Shown here in pieces: positions 1-5,441 of a stretch of 6,669 nt of DNA. The stretch's first letter is position 1; every line of letters begins with the position of its first letter. The DNA is taken from positions 1 to 6,669 of the forward strand of contig JAURZO010000229.1 in NCBI GenBank assembly GCA_030653405.1, in the 5' to 3' direction. Made by a program: the position numbers and the translations under genes. The notes beneath the pieces are model-generated. The model was not told the DNA's origin. It saw only the letters and a program-made list of their open reading frames with translations, and made no database searches. The DNA comes from Zwartia sp. GTDB taxonomy: Bacteria; Pseudomonadota; Gammaproteobacteria; Burkholderiales; Burkholderiaceae_B.

Positions 1-923
1 GCACCTGATGCATCAACCATTCTGTAATCAAAAGCATCAACACCAGTCTGTCCTGCGGCTAACTCTGGATTATTAGCAATTGGGACATACTCATAAGTAC
101 CGTTTTCGTTGAGCTTTAACGTGCCGTATCTGCCTTCGATAGACGCACCCGCAGTCGCTACAAACGACAGTACTGTTCCGGGAACAATTGTCGTGAGATC
201 AGTGCTTAGGATGACAGTGGCAACCTTACCAGTAGTACTGTTGTAGGTGACGTCTTGAACGGATGTGCCAACGGGAACTCCTGTACCCGATACAGTCATT
301 CCTATGGCTATCGTGCCTGATATTGTTGAAGCATCCAGGATAGTGACAACCGTTGAACCAACTGACTCAACTGAAGAAACAACTGCAGCCTTAAGCGAGT
401 TTGCGGAAGTTGTCGTAGTCGACGTATCAGATTTAAAACCTACATTATCACCACCCAAATCACTCGCTGTAATACTGACATAAGTACTGCCATTGTAATA
501 ATAGGCAGGATCGCCCGTTAATTTAATATCGTATTCGGATGCAGAAATTTCAATTTTGGATTGAACTTTAATCAAGGCATAATTTGAATCAACTACGGCT
601 CCATAAACTGTTTGCGCGTTGATTGTTGATGAAAGCGCATAGTAGAGACCAGACGAAGTACTAACTGCTGTAAAGCCAGACTGTCCTGAAAATGTCAGAG
701 TTATGCTTGGAGGAATAGTTTGGATCGATCCTGCCGTCGCTGACCCGAAAACCCCCAGTACCTTTTCCGTCTCTCCATTGCTATCAACGTCTGAGTCATT
801 TTCCAAAACATTGCCAGTCGCAATTGATCCAATCAGATCGCTTGATGAGTAAGGCACTGGGCTCGTTGTGTATGGAGATTCTTTTGCAAAGTTAAAATCA
901 TCCTTTGCGATGGGATTATCATT
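1..923 (-). repeat. VCBS-type repeat 2 with large internal insertion, cut by left edge
   Basis: Residues 588 onward repeat the same blocks: NDNPIAKDD at 588-596, ATGNVLENDSDVDS at 622-635, GRYGTLKLNENGTYEY from 851, and FDYRMVDASG at the window edge. The gap from the ND-x-D turn to the YGTL block is about 215 residues against about 50 in repeat 1, so repeat 2 is greatly enlarged by inserted beta- and Thr/Ser-rich material. GLYGTLK and GRYGTLK start exactly 325 residues apart. DNA identity between the two copies appears low, so this is protein-level repetition. Confidence 0.75.
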
Positions 924-2684
924 TTGTCCAGTTATCGTAATTGTCAATGTGCTGGTTGAGTACCCACCTTTACTGTCTGTGACTGTATATGTAAAAGTTT
1001 CAGATAACGTATTACTGGTTAGTCTGAGAGCCTGCACAGCCGCATTATTATTATTGACCTCATAGCTATAACTTCCATCCGCTCCAACCTTGAGGGTGCC
1101 ATAGAGACCACCCACACTTGATGGCGACAATGCTGAAGTTGAACCCGCTACTGGTGTTGCTGTTGAGCCCGTTGAATTGTTCTTAATGGTCGTGAAGCTG
1201 AGCTTGTCATAGACGGTCTTGAGTTCCATCGTGACGAGGTCTACGACGTAAGTCACATTGCTGTCTGTGTCATTGGACAACATGTTGCCCGTCGCATTTG
1301 AACCGAGCGTTCCATTTAAGGAGCCACCGGCCTCAACAGCAATTCCGGCATCTGCATTGGCGACGGGGGGTTGATTGGCGGGCAGCATTGCATTGAGCGC
1401 TGCAGCAACGGGATCGCTACTTGTTTTTTGTGTTTGCCCTGTAGCCAGAACTGTAGAGTCTGTCCCGTACACATCGATCAGCAACGTCTGTGACAGAACG
1501 TTGGTTGTAGTGGTTCCTGTTGGATAGACGTAAAACTGCAAACCAACAGCGGTTGATCCTACTTTCAGGAGTCTTGAGATCTCGCCATAGAATGATGCAG
1601 TGATTTTATTATTTGCATCAACGACATGGATATTGCCCCGGACGTTATTTCCCGTGTAATAGGGATCGTTTTCTGGAACAGAAACAAATACAGTACGGGT
1701 TCCTGGCAAAGGATCCCCTAGTACCAGCACGTTCGCTTCTAAACCTACATTAGTAGCCACATAATAAGACTGACCACTAAACAGCAGTGAGGCCATCTCG
1801 ACCTCAACCTCTTGGCCATCGATATTCAGGATAATCCGATCATTTTCTGTCGCAATCCGCTGCGCTTCCAAATCAGATAGCTGCAAACCCTGCAAATACG
1901 CCGCGAACCGCTCACCCTCGTCACCCTGCGTGTCGACTTTGCCATTGATCTGATGATCAATCCAGTGACCGACCTCCTCCATCAATACAGAGGTTGCGTA
2001 CTGTTGATCATTGGCATCCAGCTTGTCGCGATTCAGAAAAATCAACGGTGTGCCGTCAAGTCCATTTTCAGCATAGGCGCCGTTTACGCCCAAGATCTCG
2101 CCGGAGGCACGCAGCTGCACATTGATTGACAAGCCGCCCTCGATCACACCCTGCTTGAACGACTCGGCAGCCTCAAGCCATTGCTGCGTCATACCACCTT
2201 GATCACCTGGGAAGAGTGCATACAGTTGGTCGGCCCAATTGTCAGCATTGAGCAACTCCATCAAACTCGTCTCTACTTTCAATGCAGCGAATGAAAGTTT
2301 TTGATCGGCTTCCTGATCGATATTGATCAGTCCTGCAGGCTGAACTGTCAAAGTCTCATGTGTATCGGCGAGGAGACTGTCTTCGGCGACCTCGGTCTCA
2401 TCTGCCTGTGCCTCAATAACCTTCGTGCTGTCTTGTACGGGCTCAATCTGAGTGGTCGACTGCACTACGGGATCGACGTTCAACATACCGCTGACGGATT
2501 CGCTCGTTGTTTCAGTCGCCGTCACATCTGCCTGAGCGATCGGCAGCGCCTCAGGTATCGGCGCAGGCAGTGGCGCGCTATCAGGGGGTGTGGCGGCTGC
2601 AGCCCCGTCGAACAGCATCCTCGGCTCGAGCGCGAGCAAAGATGGTTTGACCTTCTTTTTCCAAGGAAAATTTGACTTAGCCAT
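1..2684 (-). CDS. Giant VCBS-repeat surface/secreted protein (adhesin-like), N-terminal part, cut by left edge
   Basis: I translated the minus strand from the ATG at 2682-2684 and found 894 complete codons with no stop, so the gene continues past position 1. The start is fixed by an in-frame TGA at 2700-2702, no other ATG between, and a GGGG ribosome site 7 bases upstream. Order of parts: basic N-terminus (KKKVK at 9-13); LEPRMLFDGA at 19-28; acidic Pro/Thr/Glu-rich linker to about 130; a folded-looking domain to about 300 with EEVGH at 236-240; a beta-rich stretch of 300-430; then VCBS-type repeats from 437. There is no Sec signal peptide. Proteins with a LEPR-type N-terminus and VCBS repeats are typically very long, exported by type I secretion and act in adhesion or biofilm; the C-terminal secretion signal would lie outside the window. 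Adhesin function is inferred from architecture, and no ligand can be assigned. The gene is intact in the visible part and diverges from the importer operon. Confidence 0.9.
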   Translation of the reverse strand, partial: MAKSNFPWKKKVKPSLLALEPRMLFDGAAAATPPDSAPLPAPIPEALPIAQADVTATETTSESVSGMLNVDPVVQSTTQIEPVQDSTKVIEAQADETEVAEDSLLADTHETLTVQPAGLINIDQEADQKLSFAALKVETSLMELLNADNWADQLYALFPGDQGGMTQQWLEAAESFKQGVIEGGLSINVQLRASGEILGVNGAYAENGLDGTPLIFLNRDKLDANDQQYATSVLMEEVGHWIDHQINGKVDTQGDEGERFAAYLQGLQLSDLEAQRIATENDRIILNIDGQEVEVEMASLLFSGQSYYVATNVGLEANVLVLGDPLPGTRTVFVSVPENDPYYTGNNVRGNIHVVDANNKITASFYGEISRLLKVGSTAVGLQFYVYPTGTTTTNVLSQTLLIDVYGTDSTVLATGQTQKTSSDPVAAALNAMLPANQPPVANADAGIAVEAGGSLNGTLGSNATGNMLSNDTDSNVTYVVDLVTMELKTVYDKLSFTTIKNNSTGSTATPVAGSTSALSPSSVGGLYGTLKVGADGSYSYEVNNNNAAVQALRLTSNTLSETFTYTVTDSKGGYSTSTLTITITGQNDNPIAKDDFNFAKESPYTTSPVPYSSSDLIGSIATGNVLENDSDVDSNGETEKVLGVFGSATAGSIQTIPPSITLTFSGQSGFTAVSTSSGLYYALSSTINAQTVYGAVVDSNYALIKVQSKIEISASEYDIKLTGDPAYYYNGSTYVSITASDLGGDNVGFKSDTSTTTTSANSLKAAVVSSVESVGSTVVTILDASTISGTIAIGMTVSGTGVPVGTSVQDVTYNSTTGKVATVILSTDLTTIVPGTVLSFVATAGASIEGRYGTLKLNENGTYEYVPIANNPELAAGQTGVDAFDYRMVDASG
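150..416 (-). other. Inserted Thr/Ser/Val/Gly-rich module within VCBS repeat 2 (GMTVSGTGVPVGT)
   Basis: Residues about 757-845 form a compositionally distinct block (many T, S, V, G) centred on ISGTIAIGMTVSGTGVP followed by GTSVQDVTY and a TVILST strand. The G-M-x-V-x-G-x-G-[IV]-P-x-G-T pattern is one I recall from other large bacterial repeat proteins, where it appears as its own tandem unit. Here a single copy seems to have been placed inside a VCBS repeat. The boundaries are approximate. Confidence 0.45.
924..1376 (-). repeat. VCBS-type repeat 1 of the surface protein (complete)
   Basis: Residues 437-587 begin NQPPVANADAG and contain ATGNMLSNDTD at 464-474, GLYGTLKVGADGSYSYEV from 526 and TFTYTVTDSKGG near 567, ending in LTITITGQ. 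These are the signature blocks of VCBS repeats: a start in N-x-P-P-x-A, a V/L-x-N-D-x-D turn, YGTL...DGSYSY and a closing TYTVTD...TITI strand. A Ser/Thr-rich insert of about 40 residues lies between the ND-x-D turn and the YGTL block. VCBS domains form tandem beta-sandwich stalks in extracellular proteins. Confidence 0.8.
1785..2042 (-). other. Degenerate metallopeptidase-like domain (EEVGHWIDH) in the surface protein
   Basis: Residues about 215-300 contain the core MEEVGHWIDH at 235-244, followed by an acidic GDEGERFAAYL stretch (254-264) and a short beta segment ending near EVEVEM. The layout resembles the zinc-peptidase HExxH helix, but the first histidine position is glutamate (E236). 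Only E237 and H240 match, so catalysis by the classical mechanism is unlikely. From memory, similar EE[LIV]GH...GDEGE blocks occur at the front of large bacterial repeat proteins. The role here is unknown; it may be structural or a relic. Confidence 0.5.
2601..2630 (-). other. LEPR-type N-terminal motif (LEPRMLFDGA)
   Basis: Residues 19-28 of the large surface protein read LEPRMLFDGA, preceded by a lysine-rich segment and followed by an alanine run and a proline-rich stretch. A LEPR-x-L-[FYL] motif near the N-terminus is a recognised marker of very large proteobacterial surface and secreted repeat proteins (the LEPR-XLL type domain). Its exact function is not settled. It supports the chosen start codon because it sits at the usual short distance from the N-terminus. 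Confidence 0.75.
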
Positions 2685-2691
2685 GTAACAA

Positions 2692-2695
2692 CCCC
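2692..2695 (-). promoter_or_regulatory. Probable ribosome binding site of the surface-protein gene
   Basis: On the minus strand GGGG (followed by T) ends 7 bases before the ATG at 2684. It is a short but well-placed Shine-Dalgarno match and the only purine-rich run near the start, so it supports this start codon. Confidence 0.55.
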
Positions 2696-2799
2696 GATTT
2701 CAGATAACGAGAACTCAAGCTTCCAAAAGGCTAAGAAAAACAAAGCGTTAAGGACTGAGCAAATGGTCGCCATTCTGAATCGTTTGACTAATCGAAACT

Positions 2800-2815
2800 A
2801 TGTACCAAAGTACAT
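2800..2815. promoter_or_regulatory. Perfect palindrome ATGTAC-CAAA-GTACAT, possible operator
   Basis: Arms of 6 bases (2800-2805 and 2810-2815) are exactly complementary around a 4-base centre, 116-131 bases upstream of the surface-protein start. Single half-sites recur as TTGTAC at 2872-2877 and ATGTAC at 3166-3171, the latter just before the ribosome site of the binding-protein gene. The form suits a dimeric repressor or activator, but no regulator can be named and chance is possible. Confidence 0.35.
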
Positions 2816-3073
2816 TTATCACATGAATAGCTAGAATATTTTTTACATATAGATGACATGTAATGGGCTATTTGTACTACTGACATGAGTCCACTAATCA
2901 GAGCTGTCTATCCAAAAGTCGATGATGCCTCCCCACATGAAGTCCCTCTGCAGTGAAAACAGTGAGACGTCCAAGGGTTTTCGATAGTGTCAGTCGAACC
3001 TGCCGAGCAAGGACATCATTTATATTAGTCATAGCTAAAATATTCATCACAACTGTTTAGCCAAGGACACGCC

Positions 3074-3103
3074 AACAAGCTAAACACCCTTGTTACTGGT
3101 GTT
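3074..3103 (+). promoter_or_regulatory. Interleaved inverted repeats: candidate leader pseudoknot or twin operator
   Basis: AACAAG (3074-3079) is complementary to CTTGTT (3089-3094), and AACACC (3083-3088) is complementary to GGTGTT (3098-3103). The arms interleave in the order 1-2-1'-2', which is the H-type pseudoknot topology, with two 3-base connecting loops and no gap between the middle arms. Read as DNA, the same 30 bases are two copies of AACA-N13-TGTT offset by 9 base pairs. The element lies 83 bases before the binding-protein ATG, and a T/C-rich stretch follows. Whether it is transcribed depends on an unmapped promoter. It matches no riboswitch class that I recognise. Confidence 0.4.
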
Positions 3104-3172
3104 GTTTTCTCTGCTCTTTCAAATAAAAATTCATTATTCTCAAGACTACCTAATCAGTCGTTTTAATGTACT

Positions 3173-3177
3173 AGGAG
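3173..3177 (+). promoter_or_regulatory. Strong ribosome binding site of the binding-protein gene
   Basis: AGGAG sits 9 bases before the ATG at 3187. It is the best Shine-Dalgarno match in the operon, in keeping with high expression of a periplasmic binding protein, and it fixes the start. Confidence 0.85.
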
Positions 3178-3186
3178 ACAAGCACT

Positions 3187-4464
3187 ATGAAATTCAAAAT
3201 GGCACTGGTTGCCGGACTTATCTCGGGCATGGCTGTTTCAGCCGTCCACGCACAAGCAGACAACTCAGTTAACGTTGGTATCGTGACCTTCCTTTCTGGT
3301 CCTGCGGCCTCACCATTTGGTGTGCCAGCCCGCAATGCGGCTGAGTTGCTCATCAGTGAATTCAATGCCGGCACTGCGCCCGCACCCTACAACAAAAAGG
3401 GTTTTGGCGGCTCGCCCCTCAAAATGACGTTGATTGACGAAGCTGGCAACAGCACGGCTGTCGTGACCGAGTTTCGAAATCTTGTGCAGCGCGACAAAGT
3501 AGACCTCATTGTCGGCTATATCTCCTCTGGCAACTGTCTGGCTATTACGCCTGTAGCTGAAGAGCTCAAGACCGTCACCTTCTTGTTTGACTGCGGCACG
3601 CCTCGCATTTTTGAAGACGGCAAGAAAGACTTCGTTTTTCGCGCAGTCAATCACGCCACGGCAGACAGCGTCGGTGCAGCGCGCTACCTGAAAGCACAAA
3701 AACCAAGCATCAAGAACTTTGGTGGTATCAACCAAAACTACGCCTGGGGTCAAGACTCATGGAATGACTTCAGCGCAGCCATGAAGGTGCTCTACCCCAA
3801 CGTTCAGATCACCACATCGCAAATGCCTAAGCTGTTTGCCGGACAGTACAGTGCTGAGATTTCAGCGCTGATGGCCAGCAAGTCCGAAGTCGTTCACACC
3901 AGCTTCTGGGGTGGCGACATGGAGGCCTTCATTTTGCAATCCGTACCACGCGGTCTGTATAAAAACAGCGACGTGGTGCTTGTAGCCGGTGAGACCGCTA
4001 TGTTCCGTCTTGCAGACCGGATTCCTGATGGCACCATCATTGGCGCACGCGGCCCTTACGGTGTGCTCGCACCTGACACTCCGTTGAACCGCTGGTTCCA
4101 GGAAAAGTTCACAGCAAAATACAACGTGCCGCCAAACTACACAGCCTATCAAATGGCGAACTCCTTGCTTGCCGCTAAATTAGGCTATGAAAAAGCAATG
4201 GCAGCGAACGGTGGCAAAAAGCCAACTTCAGATCAGATTGCTGCGGCAACGCGTGGCTTAGAGTATGAGGGCTTTGGTGGCAAGCACAAGTTCTCACTAG
4301 GCAACGGTCATCAGGCGGTTTCCGAGATCGCTTACGGTCGCGCCAAGAAAGTTGACGGCAAAATGACCTTGGTCGATGTTGTCAGATTTCCTGCAGAGCA
4401 AGTCATGCCACCAGAGGGCGTCAAGAGCGCTGACTGGATTGCCGGCGGGATGAAGACCAAGTAA
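3187..4464 (+). CDS. Periplasmic substrate-binding protein of a Liv-type (HAAT) ABC importer
   Basis: This 425-residue protein captures a solute in the periplasm and delivers it to the permeases encoded downstream. A Sec signal peptide is clear: MKFK, a hydrophobic core at 5-19, and a likely cut after VHA (residue 22). The mature protein opens with the type I periplasmic-binding fold (Peripla_BP_6 family) strand VNVGIVTFLSGP and the ligand-proximal GPAASPFGVP region (38-47). Other typical family blocks are NYAWGQD (184-190) and PPNYTAYQMANSLLAA (315-330). C117 and C136 are the only cysteines, so a disulfide is likely. It is longer than E. coli LivJ/LivK (about 345 mature residues) and distant from them, so the substrate is open: amino acid, amide or small aromatic/carboxylic acid. 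The start is fixed by AGGAG at 3173-3177. It is first in the operon; 77 bases with a hairpin separate it from the permease gene. Confidence 0.92.
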   Translation: MKFKMALVAGLISGMAVSAVHAQADNSVNVGIVTFLSGPAASPFGVPARNAAELLISEFNAGTAPAPYNKKGFGGSPLKMTLIDEAGNSTAVVTEFRNLVQRDKVDLIVGYISSGNCLAITPVAEELKTVTFLFDCGTPRIFEDGKKDFVFRAVNHATADSVGAARYLKAQKPSIKNFGGINQNYAWGQDSWNDFSAAMKVLYPNVQITTSQMPKLFAGQYSAEISALMASKSEVVHTSFWGGDMEAFILQSVPRGLYKNSDVVLVAGETAMFRLADRIPDGTIIGARGPYGVLAPDTPLNRWFQEKFTAKYNVPPNYTAYQMANSLLAAKLGYEKAMAANGGKKPTSDQIAAATRGLEYEGFGGKHKFSLGNGHQAVSEIAYGRAKKVDGKMTLVDVVRFPAEQVMPPEGVKSADWIAGGMKTK

Positions 4465-4502
4465 TTCTGTTGGGTCTTATGACTTTTTAACCCTCGAATG
4501 GG

Positions 4503-4533
4503 AAGAGGCGGTCCTCGTAAAAGGCCGCCTCTT
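4503..4533 (+). promoter_or_regulatory. Intercistronic stem-loop between binding-protein and permease genes
   Basis: AAGAGGCGG (4503-4511) pairs perfectly with CCGCCTCTT (4525-4533). A T-G wobble and a C-G pair can extend the stem to 11 pairs, leaving a 9-base loop. No run of T follows (GTTGCAAA), so it is not a classical intrinsic terminator. Hairpins at this place in binding-protein operons commonly protect the upstream mRNA end or partly attenuate readthrough. It ends 8 bases before the permease ATG, and the purine-rich GAGG is locked in its 5' arm, so it may also limit translation of the permease. Confidence 0.75.
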
Positions 4534-4541
4534 GTTGCAAA

Positions 4542-5441
4542 ATGATCGATCAAATTATGATGGTGCTGGTTGACGGCATCAACTACTCGGCTTGGCTTTT
4601 TCTGGCTGCGGTGGGCCTCACGCTGATCTACGGCGTCATGAAAATCGTCAACGTCGCGCACGGAAGTTTTTACGCTCTCGGCGCTTATGTTGCCGCCAGC
4701 GTGATGGGTGCGTGGGTGGCTTATGACCTGCCTCCGGCCTTATCGTATGTCGCGCTATTCGTCTCTGCACTGCTTGCGGGCTTTATTGTTGGACCACTCG
4801 TTGAGCGATTTATACTGCGTTACCAATATGAGAAAGATGAAGTGGTCATTCTTCTCATTACATATGCACTCTTCCTTGTTCTGGAGGATGTGCTCAAGCT
4901 GATCTGGGGTGTCGATCCTTATTTCATCGTCGAACCCTATGCCTACTTGGGTAACTTTGAAATCGGTGGCATGAGCTACCCGAACTATTACTTACTGATG
5001 CTAGGACTCGCGATCGCGGTGGGCATCGTGCTCACGTTTGTACTGAAAAAAACCAATTTTGGCCGCCTCCTTGTTAGCGTGATCCATGATCGCGAAGTGA
5101 GTGCCGCCATGGGTATCGACGTCAGCAAAATCTTTGTCCTGACCTTCGGTGTAGGCTGCGCGTTGGCGGGTCTTGCCGGAGCCTTCACGGCACCAACTAC
5201 TTCCGTCACGCCAGGTATGGGCGTCGAAGTGATTGTGCTGTCCTTTGCTGTGGTTGTAACTGGAGGATTGGGAAGTCTACCTGGCGTCGCGCTGGCTGCA
5301 GTCATCATGGGCATTGTTCGCGCCTTCTGCATTCACTACATCCCACAGTTGGAACTATTCGTCATTTTCAGCGTCATGGCGTTGGTGCTGGCATTTCGCC
5401 CCCGGGGCCTCTTTAGCCTGGCTGAGGCAAGAAAAATATGA
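4542..5441 (+). CDS. livH: LivH-like inner-membrane permease of the ABC importer
   Basis: This 299-residue, very hydrophobic protein is the usual size for LivH and forms half of the transport channel. Diagnostic segments are the N-terminal GLTLIYGVMKIVNVAHG (25-41), matching the family block that ends in N-x-A-H-G; a cytoplasmic coupling (EAA-like) loop around 174-214 with HDREVSAAMGID at 182-193; and GGLGSLPGVALAA at 241-253. I estimate about eight membrane segments. The ATG at 4542 is preceded by an in-frame TAA at 4518-4520 with no alternative start between, but no Shine-Dalgarno sequence is visible; translation may depend on the upstream hairpin or on internal Met6/Met7. The stop overlaps the next gene by 4 bases. 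The symbol follows family and operon position; the substrate is not established. Confidence 0.92.
   Translation: MIDQIMMVLVDGINYSAWLFLAAVGLTLIYGVMKIVNVAHGSFYALGAYVAASVMGAWVAYDLPPALSYVALFVSALLAGFIVGPLVERFILRYQYEKDEVVILLITYALFLVLEDVLKLIWGVDPYFIVEPYAYLGNFEIGGMSYPNYYLLMLGLAIAVGIVLTFVLKKTNFGRLLVSVIHDREVSAAMGIDVSKIFVLTFGVGCALAGLAGAFTAPTTSVTPGMGVEVIVLSFAVVVTGGLGSLPGVALAAVIMGIVRAFCIHYIPQLELFVIFSVMALVLAFRPRGLFSLAEARKI
5424..5427 (+). promoter_or_regulatory. Ribosome binding site of the LivM-like gene
   Basis: GAGG lies 10 bases before the ATG at 5438, inside the end of the preceding gene. Together with the ATGA overlap it supports translational coupling of the two permeases. Confidence 0.55.

Larger units (their letters stand above)
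2685..3186. other. Divergent intergenic control region, no convincing gene
   Basis: These 502 bases separate the two divergent start codons and must carry both promoters. I found no tRNA, no rRNA and no coding region with a ribosome site. The stretch 2815-2880 is markedly AT-rich. No strong sigma-70 promoter stands out on either strand; TAAAAT at 3036-3041 is a possible -10 for the rightward operon but lacks a good -35 at proper spacing. The hexamer ACATGA occurs at 2821-2826, 2883-2888 and 2935-2940, with the palindrome ACATGT at 2856-2861. Two structured elements are listed separately. Confidence 0.7.

Noticed and set aside
265..483. 72-codon open frame on the plus strand
   Set aside because: It lies entirely inside the minus-strand surface-protein gene, whose translation shows clear VCBS-type sequence; the plus-strand product has no recognisable features or ribosome site.
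1044..1055. Short (ATT)4 repeat within the surface-protein gene as a phase-variation tract
   Set aside because: It is a trinucleotide encoding an Asn run, so slippage would keep the frame, and four units are too few to be notably unstable.
2522..2773. 83-codon minus-strand frame overlapping the start of the surface-protein gene
   Set aside because: It is in a different frame from the LEPR-motif product and is rich in Arg, Ser and Cys as expected of an out-of-frame reading of GC-rich coding DNA.
2885..2956. Small plus-strand ORF of 23 codons (begins MSPLIRAVYPK) in the intergenic region
   Set aside because: It has no Shine-Dalgarno sequence upstream and no recognisable similarity; a frame of this length is expected by chance.
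3083..3110. Intrinsic terminator (AACACC/GGTGTT stem followed by GTTTTCT)
   Set aside because: The stem is only 6 bp with a 9-base loop and the T run is short, so it is too weak to call as a terminator; it is reported only as part of the interleaved repeat.
3098..3114. Possible sigma-54 promoter (GG at 3098-3099, GC at 3113-3114)
   Set aside because: The distance between GG and GC is 3 bases too long and the flanking TGGCAC/TTGCA consensus is absent.
3090..3272. 60-codon plus-strand frame across the start of the binding-protein gene
   Set aside because: It overlaps the signal-peptide coding region in another frame and lacks a ribosome site; the binding-protein frame is well supported.
4472..4493. 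GGGT/ACCC 4-bp inverted repeat after the binding-protein stop codon
   Set aside because: The arms are too short and the loop too long compared with the neighbouring 9-bp stem; probably chance.
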